A stretch of 64,000 nt of DNA. Source: Egaibacter sp046050465. Its GTDB lineage: Bacteria > Pseudomonadota > Gammaproteobacteria > Burkholderiales > Burkholderiaceae_C. The position numbers and the translations under genes were made by a program. The number at the start of each line of letters is the position of its first letter. Position 1 is the stretch's first letter. The notes beneath the pieces were generated by a model that ran no database searches, was not told where the DNA came from, and worked only from the letters and a program-made list of their open reading frames with translations. Positions 15,435 to 24,734 of this stretch are shown piece after piece. Where the stretch lies: contig JBJOPS010000031.1 in assembly GCA_046050465.1 (NCBI GenBank), positions 5,790 through 69,789 on the forward strand, written 5' to 3'.

Positions 15435-16562
15435 ATGTCTGAACGCATCATTCCACTGGTTGACCAGCGCAGCAGGGGACTGCCCCTCCCTGCTCCTGGA
15501 ATAATTCCTGCAGCAGGAGGGGGCCTCGTCGGCCTGCCCGACACCTTGGGCAGACCCCTACGAGATCTTCGCATAAGTGTTACCGATCGCTGCAATTTTC
15601 GCTGCAGCTACTGCATGCCCAAGGAAGTTTTCGACAAGGATTATCCCTACCTGCCTCATGGCTCGTTGCTGACATTTGAGGAAATCACACGCATCGCAAG
15701 GCTGTTTGTCGGCCGTGGTGTGCGCAAAATCAGATTAACCGGTGGTGAGCCACTGCTGCGCAAAAATATCGAAGTGCTGATTGAACAGCTGGCTACGCTG
15801 CGCACGCCAGATGGGCATCCTCTGGACATCACGCTCACGACCAATGGGTCTGTCCTAGCGCGCAAGGCGAAGGACCTGAAGGCAGCCGGATTGAGAAGGA
15901 TCACCGTCAGTCTCGATGGCCTGGACGACACGGTATTTCGTCGCATGAATGATGTGAATTTTCCTGTGGCCGGGGTTCTCGAAGGAATCAGTGCAGCCCA
16001 GCAGGCAGGGCTGGACCAGATCAAGGTCAACATGGTAATCAAACGTGGTACCAATGACCATGAGATTCTGACGATGGCGCGGCATTTTAAAGGCACGGGT
16101 ATTATCCTGCGCTTCATCGAGTACATGGATGTCGGAGCAACGAACGGTTGGAACATGGGTGAGGTAATGCCCTCCGCCGAGGTGGTGGAGCACATCCACG
16201 CAGAGTTACCTCTGGTGCAGCTGGATCCCTCGATCCCGGGGGAAACAGCAAAACGCTGGGGTTATGCCGATGGTGATGGTGAAGTAGGGGTGATCAGCAG
16301 TGTCACTGGCGCTTTTTGTCGTGACTGCAACCGGGCCCGACTGTCCACCGAAGGCCGGCTCTACTTGTGCCTGTTTGCGTCTCAGGGATACGATTTGCGT
16401 GAACTGATCAGGAGGAGCTCCATGACAGACGCAGATATTGCCTCTGCCATTAGTCGCATCTGGTCAGGACGAGCCGATCGTTACTCCGAGCTTCGTGGCA
16501 CGAATGCGCCTGACACGCTCATGAGTGGGCGCCGGGTAGAGATGAGCTATATCGGTGGCTAG
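15435..16562 (+). CDS. moaA: GTP 3',8-cyclase (molybdenum cofactor synthesis)
   Basis: Radical-SAM enzyme that starts molybdopterin synthesis by rearranging GTP, acting with MoaC. 375 residues. The N-terminal cluster motif CNFRCSYCMP (Cx3Cx2C) follows the conserved RDLRISVTDR; the C-terminal cluster cysteines are in FCRDCNRARLSTEGRLYLCL; and the C-terminal Gly-Gly tail (YIGG) needed for activity is intact. The first ~38 residues are a variable proline/glycine-rich extension. It overlaps mobA by 8 bases, heading a moaA-mobA-moeA operon. Confidence 0.97.
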   Translation: MSERIIPLVDQRSRGLPLPAPGIIPAAGGGLVGLPDTLGRPLRDLRISVTDRCNFRCSYCMPKEVFDKDYPYLPHGSLLTFEEITRIARLFVGRGVRKIRLTGGEPLLRKNIEVLIEQLATLRTPDGHPLDITLTTNGSVLARKAKDLKAAGLRRITVSLDGLDDTVFRRMNDVNFPVAGVLEGISAAQQAGLDQIKVNMVIKRGTNDHEILTMARHFKGTGIILRFIEYMDVGATNGWNMGEVMPSAEVVEHIHAELPLVQLDPSIPGETAKRWGYADGDGEVGVISSVTGAFCRDCNRARLSTEGRLYLCLFASQGYDLRELIRRSSMTDADIASAISRIWSGRADRYSELRGTNAPDTLMSGRRVEMSYIGG

Positions 16563-17175
16563 TGTGGATTCCGATAGAGGCATAACTGGCATCGTTCTGG
16601 CTGGTGGACGCGGCGTGCGCATGGGTGGCGTAGACAAAGGCTTGCAACCCTTTCGTGGCATACCCCTGGCGTTACACACACTCAGACGCCTGCGACAGCA
16701 AGTTGGAGTCACACTGATCAATGCCAACCGAAACCTGCCGGTCTATGAATCCTTTGGTGCACCGGTTTGGCCTGACGCTCTGCCCAACTATGCCGGACCA
16801 CTGGCAGGTTTTTTAACAGGCTTGAGACATAGCACCAGCCCCTATCTGCTCACTGTTCCCTGTGATACGCCGCGCTTTCCAGAGGATTTGGCTCAGCGCC
16901 TTTATGACCATTTGACCGTGAGTCAGGCCGATATCGCTATGGCCTCTGCACCGCAAGAGGGTGGCCAGCTTCGAGCCCAGCCCGTGTTTTGTCTGCTCAA
17001 ACTCTCGCTGAAAGACAGCCTGGCCCAATTCATTCATGACGGGCACTGCAAGATCGATGCGTGGACTGCCCTGCACAAAACAGTGGTGGTACCGTTCAAT
17101 TTACCGCAGGATGATCCGCTTGCGTTTTTCAATGCCAACACACTGGACGAACTGCATTCGCTTGAGAAGACATGA
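16555..17175 (+). CDS. mobA: Molybdenum cofactor guanylyltransferase
   Basis: Attaches GMP to molybdopterin to make the guanine dinucleotide form used by DMSO-reductase family enzymes. 206 residues with the nucleotidyltransferase signature GIVLAGGRGVRMGGVDKGL at residues 10-28 and the metal-binding TVPCDTPRFP. The start is GTG, placed inside the last codons of moaA; ribosome re-initiation is likely. The 3' end overlaps moeA by ATGA. Confidence 0.95.
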   Translation: MASVDSDRGITGIVLAGGRGVRMGGVDKGLQPFRGIPLALHTLRRLRQQVGVTLINANRNLPVYESFGAPVWPDALPNYAGPLAGFLTGLRHSTSPYLLTVPCDTPRFPEDLAQRLYDHLTVSQADIAMASAPQEGGQLRAQPVFCLLKLSLKDSLAQFIHDGHCKIDAWTALHKTVVVPFNLPQDDPLAFFNANTLDELHSLEKT

Positions 17176-18527
17176 AAACGATAGCGCAAATTTCCGCCGA
17201 ATTACATGGCTATGACCCCCAAGCCCTTGCTTGCCAGGACGCCAATCTGTTTCTGTCCCAGCTGGTGCACTCAGTCACTGACACCGAGAGTGTCCATTTG
17301 TTTGACGCCCTAGGACGGGTTTTGGCACAAGACATAATCTCCCCGATCAACGTCCCACCCCATGACAACTCAGCCATGGATGGGTACGCATTTGATGGCA
17401 GCCAGCTATCTGCTCAAGCCCCCCTGGCACTGAAGGTCGTAGGAACTGTACTAGCAGGAAGCGCCTGGCAAGGCATTGTTGCAACTGGAGAATGCGTCAG
17501 GATTATGACTGGCGCCATCCTTCCAGCAGGACTGAATACGGTGGTACCCCAAGAATTGACCAGGGCCACAGGCAGCATGGCAGAACCATACATCACGATT
17601 CCCGCGGAAATACTTCGGGTGGGCGACAACCGCCGCAAGCTAGGTGAGGATTTATTGCAAGGTACTGCCGCGTTGCAAAAGGGTGAGCGAATAACCCCAG
17701 CTGCACTAGGACTTTTGGCCAGCTTGGGGCTTGAAAAAGTAACCGTCTGGCGCAAATTACGTGTGGCGTACTTTTCCACCGGAAACGAGATTCTCAGTCT
17801 TGGTGAAGCACCACGCGAAGGCGCGGTGTTCGATAGCAACCGTTACACCGTCTTTGGTTTGCTAAAACGACTAGATTGCAATGTCATCGATATGGGCGTG
17901 GTTCGCGACGAACCCGGGTTGCTGGAAACAGCATTTGTTGAGGCAGCAGCACAGACTGATGTTGTCATCACCAGCGGCGGCGTGAGCGTTGGCGAAGCCG
18001 ATCACACCAAAACCATGATGAAGAAACTGGGTGATGTGGCCTTCTGGAAAATTGCGATGCGGCCGGGTCGCCCCATGGCGGTAGGGCGTATTTCAGGCAT
18101 CAAATTGGCCTCTAGCCCTCATGAAGTATGCGCGGATAGCTATAATATTGATAGCAAACAATCAACACCACACCAGACCATATTGTTCGGCCTGCCGGGC
18201 AACCCGGTCGCAGTCATGGTAACTTTTCTGGCGTTTGTTCGCCCGGCCCTGCTTCAGATGATGGGCTGCAAGGCTGGCCCGCCACCACTGCTCAAGGCAC
18301 GCAGTGTGGAGGCTATCCGGAAAAAATCCGGCCGTACCGAATACCAGAGAGGCACCGTGAGCACCGGGGCTGACGGCGCTCTGGTGGTCAGAACCACTGG
18401 TAACCAGGGGTCAGGGGTGCTGAGTTCCATGGTCCAGGCCAATGGTCTGATCGTTCTGCATCATCAACAGTCCAATGTCAGTGCGGGCGACGAAGTGGAC
18501 GTGATGATGTTTGATGGAGCCATCTAG
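17172..18527 (+). CDS. moeA: Molybdopterin molybdenumtransferase
   Basis: Inserts molybdate into adenylylated molybdopterin. 451 residues, longer than the usual ~405. Motifs include HDNSAMDGYAF, the TGAILPAGLNTVVPQE region, FDSNRYTVFGLL, TSGGVSVGEADHTK and FGLPGNPVAVMV. Between GRPMAVGRI and ILFGLPGNP lies an extra segment of about 28 residues (including LASSPHEVCADSYNIDSK) encoded by a dispersed repeat in reverse orientation. The insertion is in a surface loop next to the conserved core, and the frame is intact, so function is probably kept. Confidence 0.96.
   Translation: MKTIAQISAELHGYDPQALACQDANLFLSQLVHSVTDTESVHLFDALGRVLAQDIISPINVPPHDNSAMDGYAFDGSQLSAQAPLALKVVGTVLAGSAWQGIVATGECVRIMTGAILPAGLNTVVPQELTRATGSMAEPYITIPAEILRVGDNRRKLGEDLLQGTAALQKGERITPAALGLLASLGLEKVTVWRKLRVAYFSTGNEILSLGEAPREGAVFDSNRYTVFGLLKRLDCNVIDMGVVRDEPGLLETAFVEAAAQTDVVITSGGVSVGEADHTKTMMKKLGDVAFWKIAMRPGRPMAVGRISGIKLASSPHEVCADSYNIDSKQSTPHQTILFGLPGNPVAVMVTFLAFVRPALLQMMGCKAGPPPLLKARSVEAIRKKSGRTEYQRGTVSTGADGALVVRTTGNQGSGVLSSMVQANGLIVLHHQQSNVSAGDEVDVMMFDGAI
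18102..18157 (-). repeat. Dispersed repeat, copy D, translated inside moeA
   Basis: The reverse complement reads ATTGCTATCAATATTATAGC, then TATCCGCGCATACTTCATGAGGGCTAGAGGCCAATTT, nearly superimposable on copy A (1084-1141). It is the only copy lying in the opposite orientation to its host gene compared with the FemAB-like copy, so more than one reading frame of the element is free of stops. Confidence 0.8.
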
Positions 18528-18538
18528 GCTCCATCTTT
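18513..18538 (+). terminator. Possible terminator at the moeA stop
   Basis: GATGGAGCC-ATCTA-GGCTCCATC is a perfect 9-bp inverted repeat that spans the moeA stop codon and is followed by only three T. It could end the moa-mob-moe transcript or block the convergent one. Confidence 0.5.
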
Positions 18539-18572
18539 CAACGCCCCTCGCCAACGCACGTGGTCAACGCCT

Positions 18573-21500
18573 TTAACGGGCCGGTTGATCGACCACAGGG
18601 TGGCTGCTGCCCCCGGCATCGTGAATGTGATCAATGACAACCGTCTTGATGGCGCCGGGTGCAAATTTGCGTGCCAGCAACGTATACATGGTGGGCACCA
18701 CGAAGATGGTGAGCAGTGTGCCCAGGCTCATGCCGCCCACAATGACCCAGCCAATCTGGCGACGGCTCTCCGCACCTGCACCCGTGGCAAGCGCCAGCGG
18801 CACTGCGCCCAGCACCATCGCTCCAGTGGTCATCATGATGGGGCGCAAACGCTGGGTGGCGGACTGCTTGATGGCTTGCAACGTGTCCAGCCCCTGCTCG
18901 CGCAGCTGATTGGCAAACTCCACAATCAAAATACCGTGCTTGGTAATCAAGCCTACCAGCGTGATCAGACCAATCTGGCTGAACACGTTGAGTGTCCCGC
19001 CCGACCACTTCAAGGCAATCAACGCACCCGCCATTGACAGAGGCACGCTAAGCAAAATGACAAACGGGTCGACAAAACTTTCAAACTGCGCCGCCAGCAC
19101 CAGAAAGATGAATACCAGTGCCAGAACGAACACCAGCGACAGGGAGTCAGACGACTTGCGGAACTCGCGACTGGATCCGTTCAGGTCGGTTGCATAGCCA
19201 GGCTTGAGAACCTTCCTGGCCGTTGCATCCATGAAATCCAGCGCTTCGCCCACAGAGTAGTCTGCAGACAGATTGGCCGTAATGGAGGCCGAACGCCGTT
19301 GCCCGAAATGGTTGAGTTCCCGCGGCACCACCACTTCCCGAATCTTGACCAGCGCCGACAGCGGAATCATCGTGTCATTTTTTCCACGCACAAAAAGTTT
19401 CTCAATGTCGTCCGGTGTATCCCGCCCCGTCGGGTTGGTCTGCACGATCACATCGTATTGCTCACCTTCGCGCTTGTAGCGGGTCACGTTCCGGCCGCCC
19501 AGCATGGTCTCCACAGCGCGCGCAATGGCATCAACGCCAACACCCATGTCAGCAGCACGTTCACGGTCCACCTCAAGTTTGATCTCGGGCTTGTTCAGGC
19601 GCAAATCGGAATCGACCTGAACAAACCCCGGGTTCTTCGCCAACTCGTCTTGAAACACGCGCACGGTCTGGGCCAGATTCTGGTAGCTCTCGGAAGTGAT
19701 GATCACAAAATTGATGGGCCGCTGGGTAAAGCCCTGGCCCAGCGATGGCGGGGTAATCGGGAAGGCTGTCACACCAGACAGGCTGGACACACGCGGCGTC
19801 ATTTCCCGGGCCATCTCCAGCGTGGTTTTTTTACGCTCTTCCCATGGCAGAGCCCGAAAGAAGATATTGCCCTGGGCCACGGTCGGGTTGCCAACGGTCG
19901 CAAAAACCCGATCAAATTCCGGAAAATTCTGCCCAACCCGTTCAATCGCCAAAGCGTAGCGATTGGTGTAATCCAGCGTTGCGCCGTCGGGCCCGTTGAT
20001 CTGTGCCACCACCACACCCCGGTCTTCGATAGGCGACAACTCGCGCTTGATGTCGGCTTGTGCCCAATAGGAAATCACGCCACTGGCCACCATCACCAGC
20101 ATTACCAGCCACCGGTGTTTCAGCGTCCAGGACAGAACGTGCCCATACCCACGGGTGACAGCAACCAGCACAGCCTCCATCCCGCGGTCAAAGCGCGAGG
20201 GCTTAGGGTTGTGACGCAGTAGTACCGATGACAACATCGGCGACAGCGTCAATGCGACCAGACCCGACACAACTACTGCACCAGCCAGTGCCAGTGCGAA
20301 TTCCGTAAACAGGCGCCCGGTCCGGCCGGGCGCAAACGCCAGCGGTGCATAGACAGCCACCAGGGTCATGGTCATGGCGACAATCGCAAAACCCACCTCT
20401 CTGGCACCCTTGATGGCCGCCTGAAACGGCGGCATGCCCTCTTCTATATGCCGGTAAATGTTTTCCAGCATGACAATGGCGTCATCCACTACCAGGCCAA
20501 TCGCCAGCACCAGCGCCAGCATTGTCAACGTATTGATGCTGAACCCTGCCAATGCCATCAAGGCAAACGTCCCAATCAGGGACACGGGAATGGCAAGAAG
20601 CGGGATGATCGACGCGCGCAGTGTGCGTAAAAACACAAAAATCACCAATGCCACCAGCACGCAGGCCTCAACAATGGTCTGGAACACGGCCTTGATGGAC
20701 CGGTCGATAAACACGGAATTGTCATTGGCAATTTCGACTTGAACTCCCGAAGGCAAGTCCTTGCGCACCTTGGTCAGCAACTGGCGAACCCCTGCTGACA
20801 AGTCCAGTGGGTTGGCCGTGGCCTGACGAATCACGCCCAGCGCCACGGAGTCGCGCCCGTTCAGGCGAACACTGGAACGCTCATCGACCGGGCCCTGCTG
20901 CACACGCGCCACATCGGCAATGCGCACGGGCAAACCATTAACGGTGCGAATAACCACCTGGGAGAATTCCTGCGGACGTTGCAAGTCGGTAGCCGCAGTC
21001 ACATTGAATTCGCGCTGCCTGCTCTCAATACGTCCTGCGGGCACTTCCAGATTGGAGCGCCTGAGGGCATCCTCCAGGTCCTGAATGGTCAGTCGATACG
21101 CCGCCAGCTTGTCGGGGTCCACCCAGATTCGCATTGCAAACTTGCGCTCGCCAAACACGCTGACATCCGCAGCGCCTGGGGCTGTCTGCAAAACGGGTTT
21201 GACCAGTGAATTGGCCATTTCTGACAGTTGCAGCGAACTGTGGGTATCGGAACTGAGCGTCAGAAAGATGACCGGAAAAGCGTCAGCCTCCACCTTTGCA
21301 ATGACAGGTTCGTCAATGCCTTGCGGCAAGCGCTGGCGCACGCGAGAAACTTTGTCCCGCACATCAGCGGCGGCGGAATCGGCATCACGGGCCAGGGAGA
21401 AACGGATCGATATCTGACTGCGCTCCTGCCGGCTGGACGACGTGATAACGTCCACGCCTTCAATACCGGCCAGCGAATCTTCCAGCACCTTGGTAACCTG

Positions 21501-21683
21501 TCCTTCAATCACCTCACTTGAAGCGCCACCAAACCGGGTCTGTACGGACACCACCGGTTCGTCAATCTTCGGGTACTCCCGAACGTTGAGCCGGTTGAAT
21601 GACACGGCACCGATCAACACGATCAACAGCGACAGCACCGTGGCAAAGACGGGGCGACGGATGGACGTTTCAGCGAGTTGCAT
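18573..21683 (-). CDS. RND efflux transporter, inner-membrane permease (HAE1-like)
   Basis: 1036 residues, AcrB/MdtB/MexK class; proton-driven export of drugs or other hydrophobic compounds across both membranes. It begins MQLAETSIRRPVFATVLSLL (first membrane helix), and helix 4 holds the proton-relay aspartate pair in LAIGLVVDDAIVMLENIYRH. Two large periplasmic loops and twelve membrane spans are in the expected order. It follows the adaptor gene by 18 bases on the same strand. No outer-membrane channel gene is adjacent, so the pump probably uses a TolC-type protein encoded elsewhere. Confidence 0.95.
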   Translation of the reverse strand: MQLAETSIRRPVFATVLSLLIVLIGAVSFNRLNVREYPKIDEPVVSVQTRFGGASSEVIEGQVTKVLEDSLAGIEGVDVITSSSRQERSQISIRFSLARDADSAAADVRDKVSRVRQRLPQGIDEPVIAKVEADAFPVIFLTLSSDTHSSLQLSEMANSLVKPVLQTAPGAADVSVFGERKFAMRIWVDPDKLAAYRLTIQDLEDALRRSNLEVPAGRIESRQREFNVTAATDLQRPQEFSQVVIRTVNGLPVRIADVARVQQGPVDERSSVRLNGRDSVALGVIRQATANPLDLSAGVRQLLTKVRKDLPSGVQVEIANDNSVFIDRSIKAVFQTIVEACVLVALVIFVFLRTLRASIIPLLAIPVSLIGTFALMALAGFSINTLTMLALVLAIGLVVDDAIVMLENIYRHIEEGMPPFQAAIKGAREVGFAIVAMTMTLVAVYAPLAFAPGRTGRLFTEFALALAGAVVVSGLVALTLSPMLSSVLLRHNPKPSRFDRGMEAVLVAVTRGYGHVLSWTLKHRWLVMLVMVASGVISYWAQADIKRELSPIEDRGVVVAQINGPDGATLDYTNRYALAIERVGQNFPEFDRVFATVGNPTVAQGNIFFRALPWEERKKTTLEMAREMTPRVSSLSGVTAFPITPPSLGQGFTQRPINFVIITSESYQNLAQTVRVFQDELAKNPGFVQVDSDLRLNKPEIKLEVDRERAADMGVGVDAIARAVETMLGGRNVTRYKREGEQYDVIVQTNPTGRDTPDDIEKLFVRGKNDTMIPLSALVKIREVVVPRELNHFGQRRSASITANLSADYSVGEALDFMDATARKVLKPGYATDLNGSSREFRKSSDSLSLVFVLALVFIFLVLAAQFESFVDPFVILLSVPLSMAGALIALKWSGGTLNVFSQIGLITLVGLITKHGILIVEFANQLREQGLDTLQAIKQSATQRLRPIMMTTGAMVLGAVPLALATGAGAESRRQIGWVIVGGMSLGTLLTIFVVPTMYTLLARKFAPGAIKTVVIDHIHDAGGSSHPVVDQPAR

Positions 21684-21701
21684 GGTGAGTGTCCGGTCTG
21701 T

Positions 21702-23315
21702 CTAGCGGCTGGCTGCAGTGGCTGGTATAGCCGCAGCAATAACGGCGGCAGACGCCCCACCCGAAGGCGCAGACGCAGCACCTTGTGGCGCACGCCCCAA
21801 CTCAACGATGCGCAGGGCCGTCCCGTCGCGCTGCAGGCGCTGCTGGCCAGCCAACACCACTGTTTCGCCTTCTGCTACACCCTCGATAATTTCCACTTTT
21901 CCTTGCCTGCGCACGCCCAGCTTGACTTCTTGTCGCCGGGACACAAATTTCGTATCCGGGGGCAATGGCGTCGAACCCTCGGCGGGTGTAGCGGGCGCAT
22001 CAACAACCTTGAAGACAAACTGGCGACCGCCCTGGGGAACAATTGCCTCTTCAGGTACAACCAGCGCAGAATCCTTGATGGAAAACACAGTTGTTACCCG
22101 TGCAAACATGCCAGGACGCAACGGAGCGGGAGTTCCGCCCCCAGCGCCTGGGGCGCCACCAGCCACTGGACGAGTAGCTCGGGGTCCAGCTGAACCGCCA
22201 GCAGCCTGCGCTCTGGCAGGGGCAGACGCAAAATCAACAGGGCACCCATTGGCATCGACCAGACCTCTGGCCGCCGGACGGCCTGGCGCCGAGGTACCCG
22301 CCGATGTGCCCGGCTGACCCGATGCGACCGCTCTTGCAGGCTGGCCAGCAGCTACCGGGTTCCTGGCTGCCACAGGTTTGGCGCCAGCCGCCTTGGCGCC
22401 AGAAGCCGCACCAGCAGGTTTGCCCGCAGCGGGCCCCTGCCCGGCGGCACCCGGGCGCCCCCCGCCCGGAGCCATGGGTTCGCCCATCGTGTTGGGCAAG
22501 ACAGCACGCACGCCAACAGATCGCCCGTTGGCGTCGAGCAGCGGGTCAATGGCTTCGATACGAGCCTTGAATGCACGGCCAGGAAATGCGTCAAGCTGCA
22601 GTTCAACACTTTGCTGCGGCCGCAATTTACCCTGAAAACGTTCAGGCAGGCGGAAGTCAACATACATGCTGCTGATGTCTTCCAGGTTGATCAGATCAGC
22701 GCCATCCTTGACGTAGTCACCCAGGTTGACATTGCGGATACCGACCGTCCCGTCAAAGGGTGCAATGATGGCCATGCGGGAAAGCCGTGCGCACGAAAGT
22801 GCGAGCTGTGCTTCCACTACCTGCAGGTTGGCCGCACTCTCATCCAGTACCCGCTGGGCAACAAAGTTCTGTGCCACCAGTTCCTGATTTCTCTTCAGAT
22901 TGGCCTGGGCGATGGACACCTGTGCCTGCGCCTGCCGGATTTCGGCACGCTGCAACACGTCATCGAGTTGCACCAGCACCTGCCCTTTTCGCACGTGTGC
23001 ACCATCGGAAAAACCCAGTTCTTTTACCCGGCCCGCAACCTCGGGACGCATCATCACGCTCTGTCGGGACCGCAGGGAACCGACAGATTGAGCGTCGTCC
23101 TGCAATGAAGTTCTTTCCACCTTGGCCACCTCCACCCCAGCCGCACGCGGTGCAGATGCAGCCCCGGCAGGAGCTCCTGCGGCACTGACTGCGGAAGCCG
23201 GTGATCCCGTTATCTCTTTCGGCCCGGATGGCCTGACCTGGTACCACCAGGCTGCACCCGAAGCCGCCGCGATACCCACCACTGCTACGACCGAATAAAC
23301 TGCTTTGGAAGCCAT
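21702..23315 (-). CDS. RND efflux periplasmic adaptor (membrane fusion protein)
   Basis: 537 residues. An N-terminal anchor (SVVAVVGIAAASGAAWWYQV) is followed by the biotinyl-lipoyl/hairpin region (GRVKELGFSDGAHVRKGQVLVQLDD ... AEIRQAQAQVSIAQANLKRN) and beta-barrel (GTVGIRNVNLGDYVKDG). After PNTMGEP the protein has about 130 residues of Gly/Ala/Pro-rich low-complexity sequence, absent from ordinary adaptors, before LRPGMFARVTTVFSIKDSAL resumes. I start at the ATG at 23315 (AGCAGG ribosome site), not the longer TTG form. It pairs with the downstream permease. Confidence 0.93.
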   Translation of the reverse strand: MASKAVYSVVAVVGIAAASGAAWWYQVRPSGPKEITGSPASAVSAAGAPAGAASAPRAAGVEVAKVERTSLQDDAQSVGSLRSRQSVMMRPEVAGRVKELGFSDGAHVRKGQVLVQLDDVLQRAEIRQAQAQVSIAQANLKRNQELVAQNFVAQRVLDESAANLQVVEAQLALSCARLSRMAIIAPFDGTVGIRNVNLGDYVKDGADLINLEDISSMYVDFRLPERFQGKLRPQQSVELQLDAFPGRAFKARIEAIDPLLDANGRSVGVRAVLPNTMGEPMAPGGGRPGAAGQGPAAGKPAGAASGAKAAGAKPVAARNPVAAGQPARAVASGQPGTSAGTSAPGRPAARGLVDANGCPVDFASAPARAQAAGGSAGPRATRPVAGGAPGAGGGTPAPLRPGMFARVTTVFSIKDSALVVPEEAIVPQGGRQFVFKVVDAPATPAEGSTPLPPDTKFVSRRQEVKLGVRRQGKVEIIEGVAEGETVVLAGQQRLQRDGTALRIVELGRAPQGAASAPSGGASAAVIAAAIPATAASR

Positions 23316-23451
23316 TGAAAGCCTGCTCTTATGTGATTGTTGACCCACCAACCGACTCGTGAATGTATCAGGACGGCCGCCATCCAGTGCAACGCCAGCA
23401 GGCAGACCGGACTACTGGTCAAGTCCTTTACTGAAACTTTACAACCAGCCT

Positions 23452-23901
23452 TTACGTACGACCCAGTGCTTTTTCAACACCCCGGTTCGCCAGTCCATCC
23501 GCCCGCTCATTGCCCGGGTCACCAGCATGACCCTTGACCCAGCGCCACTCAATCTTGTGCCCTGAAGAGGCCACCAGGGCATCCAGCTGCTGCCACAACT
23601 CGACATTTTTCACCGGCTGTTTGGCCGCCGTCCGCCAACCCCGGGCCTTCCAGCCCTGAATCCACTGCGTGATGCCTTTGCGCACATATTCGCTGTCCAG
23701 ATAAAGCGTAACCGCACAGGGGCGTTTCAACGCATGCAATGCCTCTATTACGGCTGTCAACTCCATACGGTTGTTGGTGGTATTGAGCTCCCCTCCAAAC
23801 AACTCCTTGTGGACGTGGCCGTGCTTGAGCCAGACACCCCAGCCACCGGGGCCAGGATTACCCTTACAGGCACCATCAGTATAAATTTCAACGTGGTTCA
23901 A
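23452..23901 (-). CDS. rnhA: Ribonuclease HI
   Basis: Degrades RNA in RNA-DNA hybrids during replication and repair. 149 residues, the usual size. The catalytic acidic residues are in IYTDGACKGNPGPGGWG (Asp), MELTAVIEAL (Glu), YLDSEYV (Asp) and GHAGDPGNERADGLA (Asp). It overlaps the upstream methyltransferase gene by 4 bases, and the order methyltransferase-rnhA is common in betaproteobacteria. Confidence 0.97.
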   Translation of the reverse strand: MNHVEIYTDGACKGNPGPGGWGVWLKHGHVHKELFGGELNTTNNRMELTAVIEALHALKRPCAVTLYLDSEYVRKGITQWIQGWKARGWRTAAKQPVKNVELWQQLDALVASSGHKIEWRWVKGHAGDPGNERADGLANRGVEKALGRT

Positions 23902-24734
23902 ATTCGTTCCTTGTCATTCATCCACTCAGAGGGATCGATTTTGCGAACCTGGTTCACCACCGAAACCGGCTTGCCCGCAACACTTTTACTGGCTCTCCAG
24001 GCGGGCTCCAGCAATCGCATGCCGCGCACCCGTTTAACCGCCACGACGCAATACACTGCGCCCAATATGGGCCACCAGCGGTCTCCCACCGCATCCATCC
24101 AGGCATAGCGATCCAGCCATTTTTGACTACGCACGGCAGGTCGATAGCACCCGAAATGCCCCGATTCGACTTCAAAGCTCAACAGGCGCAACCAGTCGCG
24201 CAGGCGCCAGTAACCGATGAATTCACCCGCCTGCGGTAGATACAGTTCGCCAAAACCCATTCGCTGGTAGAGATGGCCCCGGCGCTGACGCAACCCCCAC
24301 AGGCTGGCCGGGTTCAACCCGCAAATGACCACCCGACCTTCAGGCACCAGCACGCGCTCGACCTCCCGCAGCGTGGCATGCGGATCGGTGTGCAGCTCCA
24401 GTGCGTGGGGCAGCACCACCAAGTCAAGGCTGCCTTGAGGAAACGGCAGCGCAGTGAAATCAGTCACCAGTGCAGCAGAGACTCTTTTGCAGGCTACAGG
24501 TGAATCATGGCCATCCTGTTGAAGTTCCCGGGTTTGTGAAGCATCAGAGGCCAGCCATCGATGGGGCATGCGATTGGCCTGCAACGCGTCGATTTCGGGC
24601 AAACCGAGCTGCAACGCGTGGTATCCAAAAATGTCCGCTACAGCCGCATCAAACTGAATGCTCTCCCAACTGAGCAGGTAACGACCCGGCGGTGTCTGAA
24701 ACCAGTCCCGCAAACCTATAATTTGACTGCTCAT
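23898..24734 (-). CDS. SAM-dependent methyltransferase, class I
   Basis: 278 residues. The recognisable part is the post-motif region of a Methyltransf_11 type enzyme: LDLVVLPHALELHTDPHATLREVERVLVPEGRVVICGLNP; the glycine-rich SAM loop is weak. It begins MSSQIIGLRDWFQTPPGRYLLSWE, typical of the family member linked to gloB and rnhA. Substrate unknown. Its ATG shares the tetranucleotide CATG with the divergent gloB start. Confidence 0.85.
   Translation of the reverse strand: MSSQIIGLRDWFQTPPGRYLLSWESIQFDAAVADIFGYHALQLGLPEIDALQANRMPHRWLASDASQTRELQQDGHDSPVACKRVSAALVTDFTALPFPQGSLDLVVLPHALELHTDPHATLREVERVLVPEGRVVICGLNPASLWGLRQRRGHLYQRMGFGELYLPQAGEFIGYWRLRDWLRLLSFEVESGHFGCYRPAVRSQKWLDRYAWMDAVGDRWWPILGAVYCVVAVKRVRGMRLLEPAWRASKSVAGKPVSVVNQVRKIDPSEWMNDKERI

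Noticed and set aside
19299..20222. Long plus-strand frame opposite the RND permease
   Set aside because: Mirror of the real permease frame, no family features.
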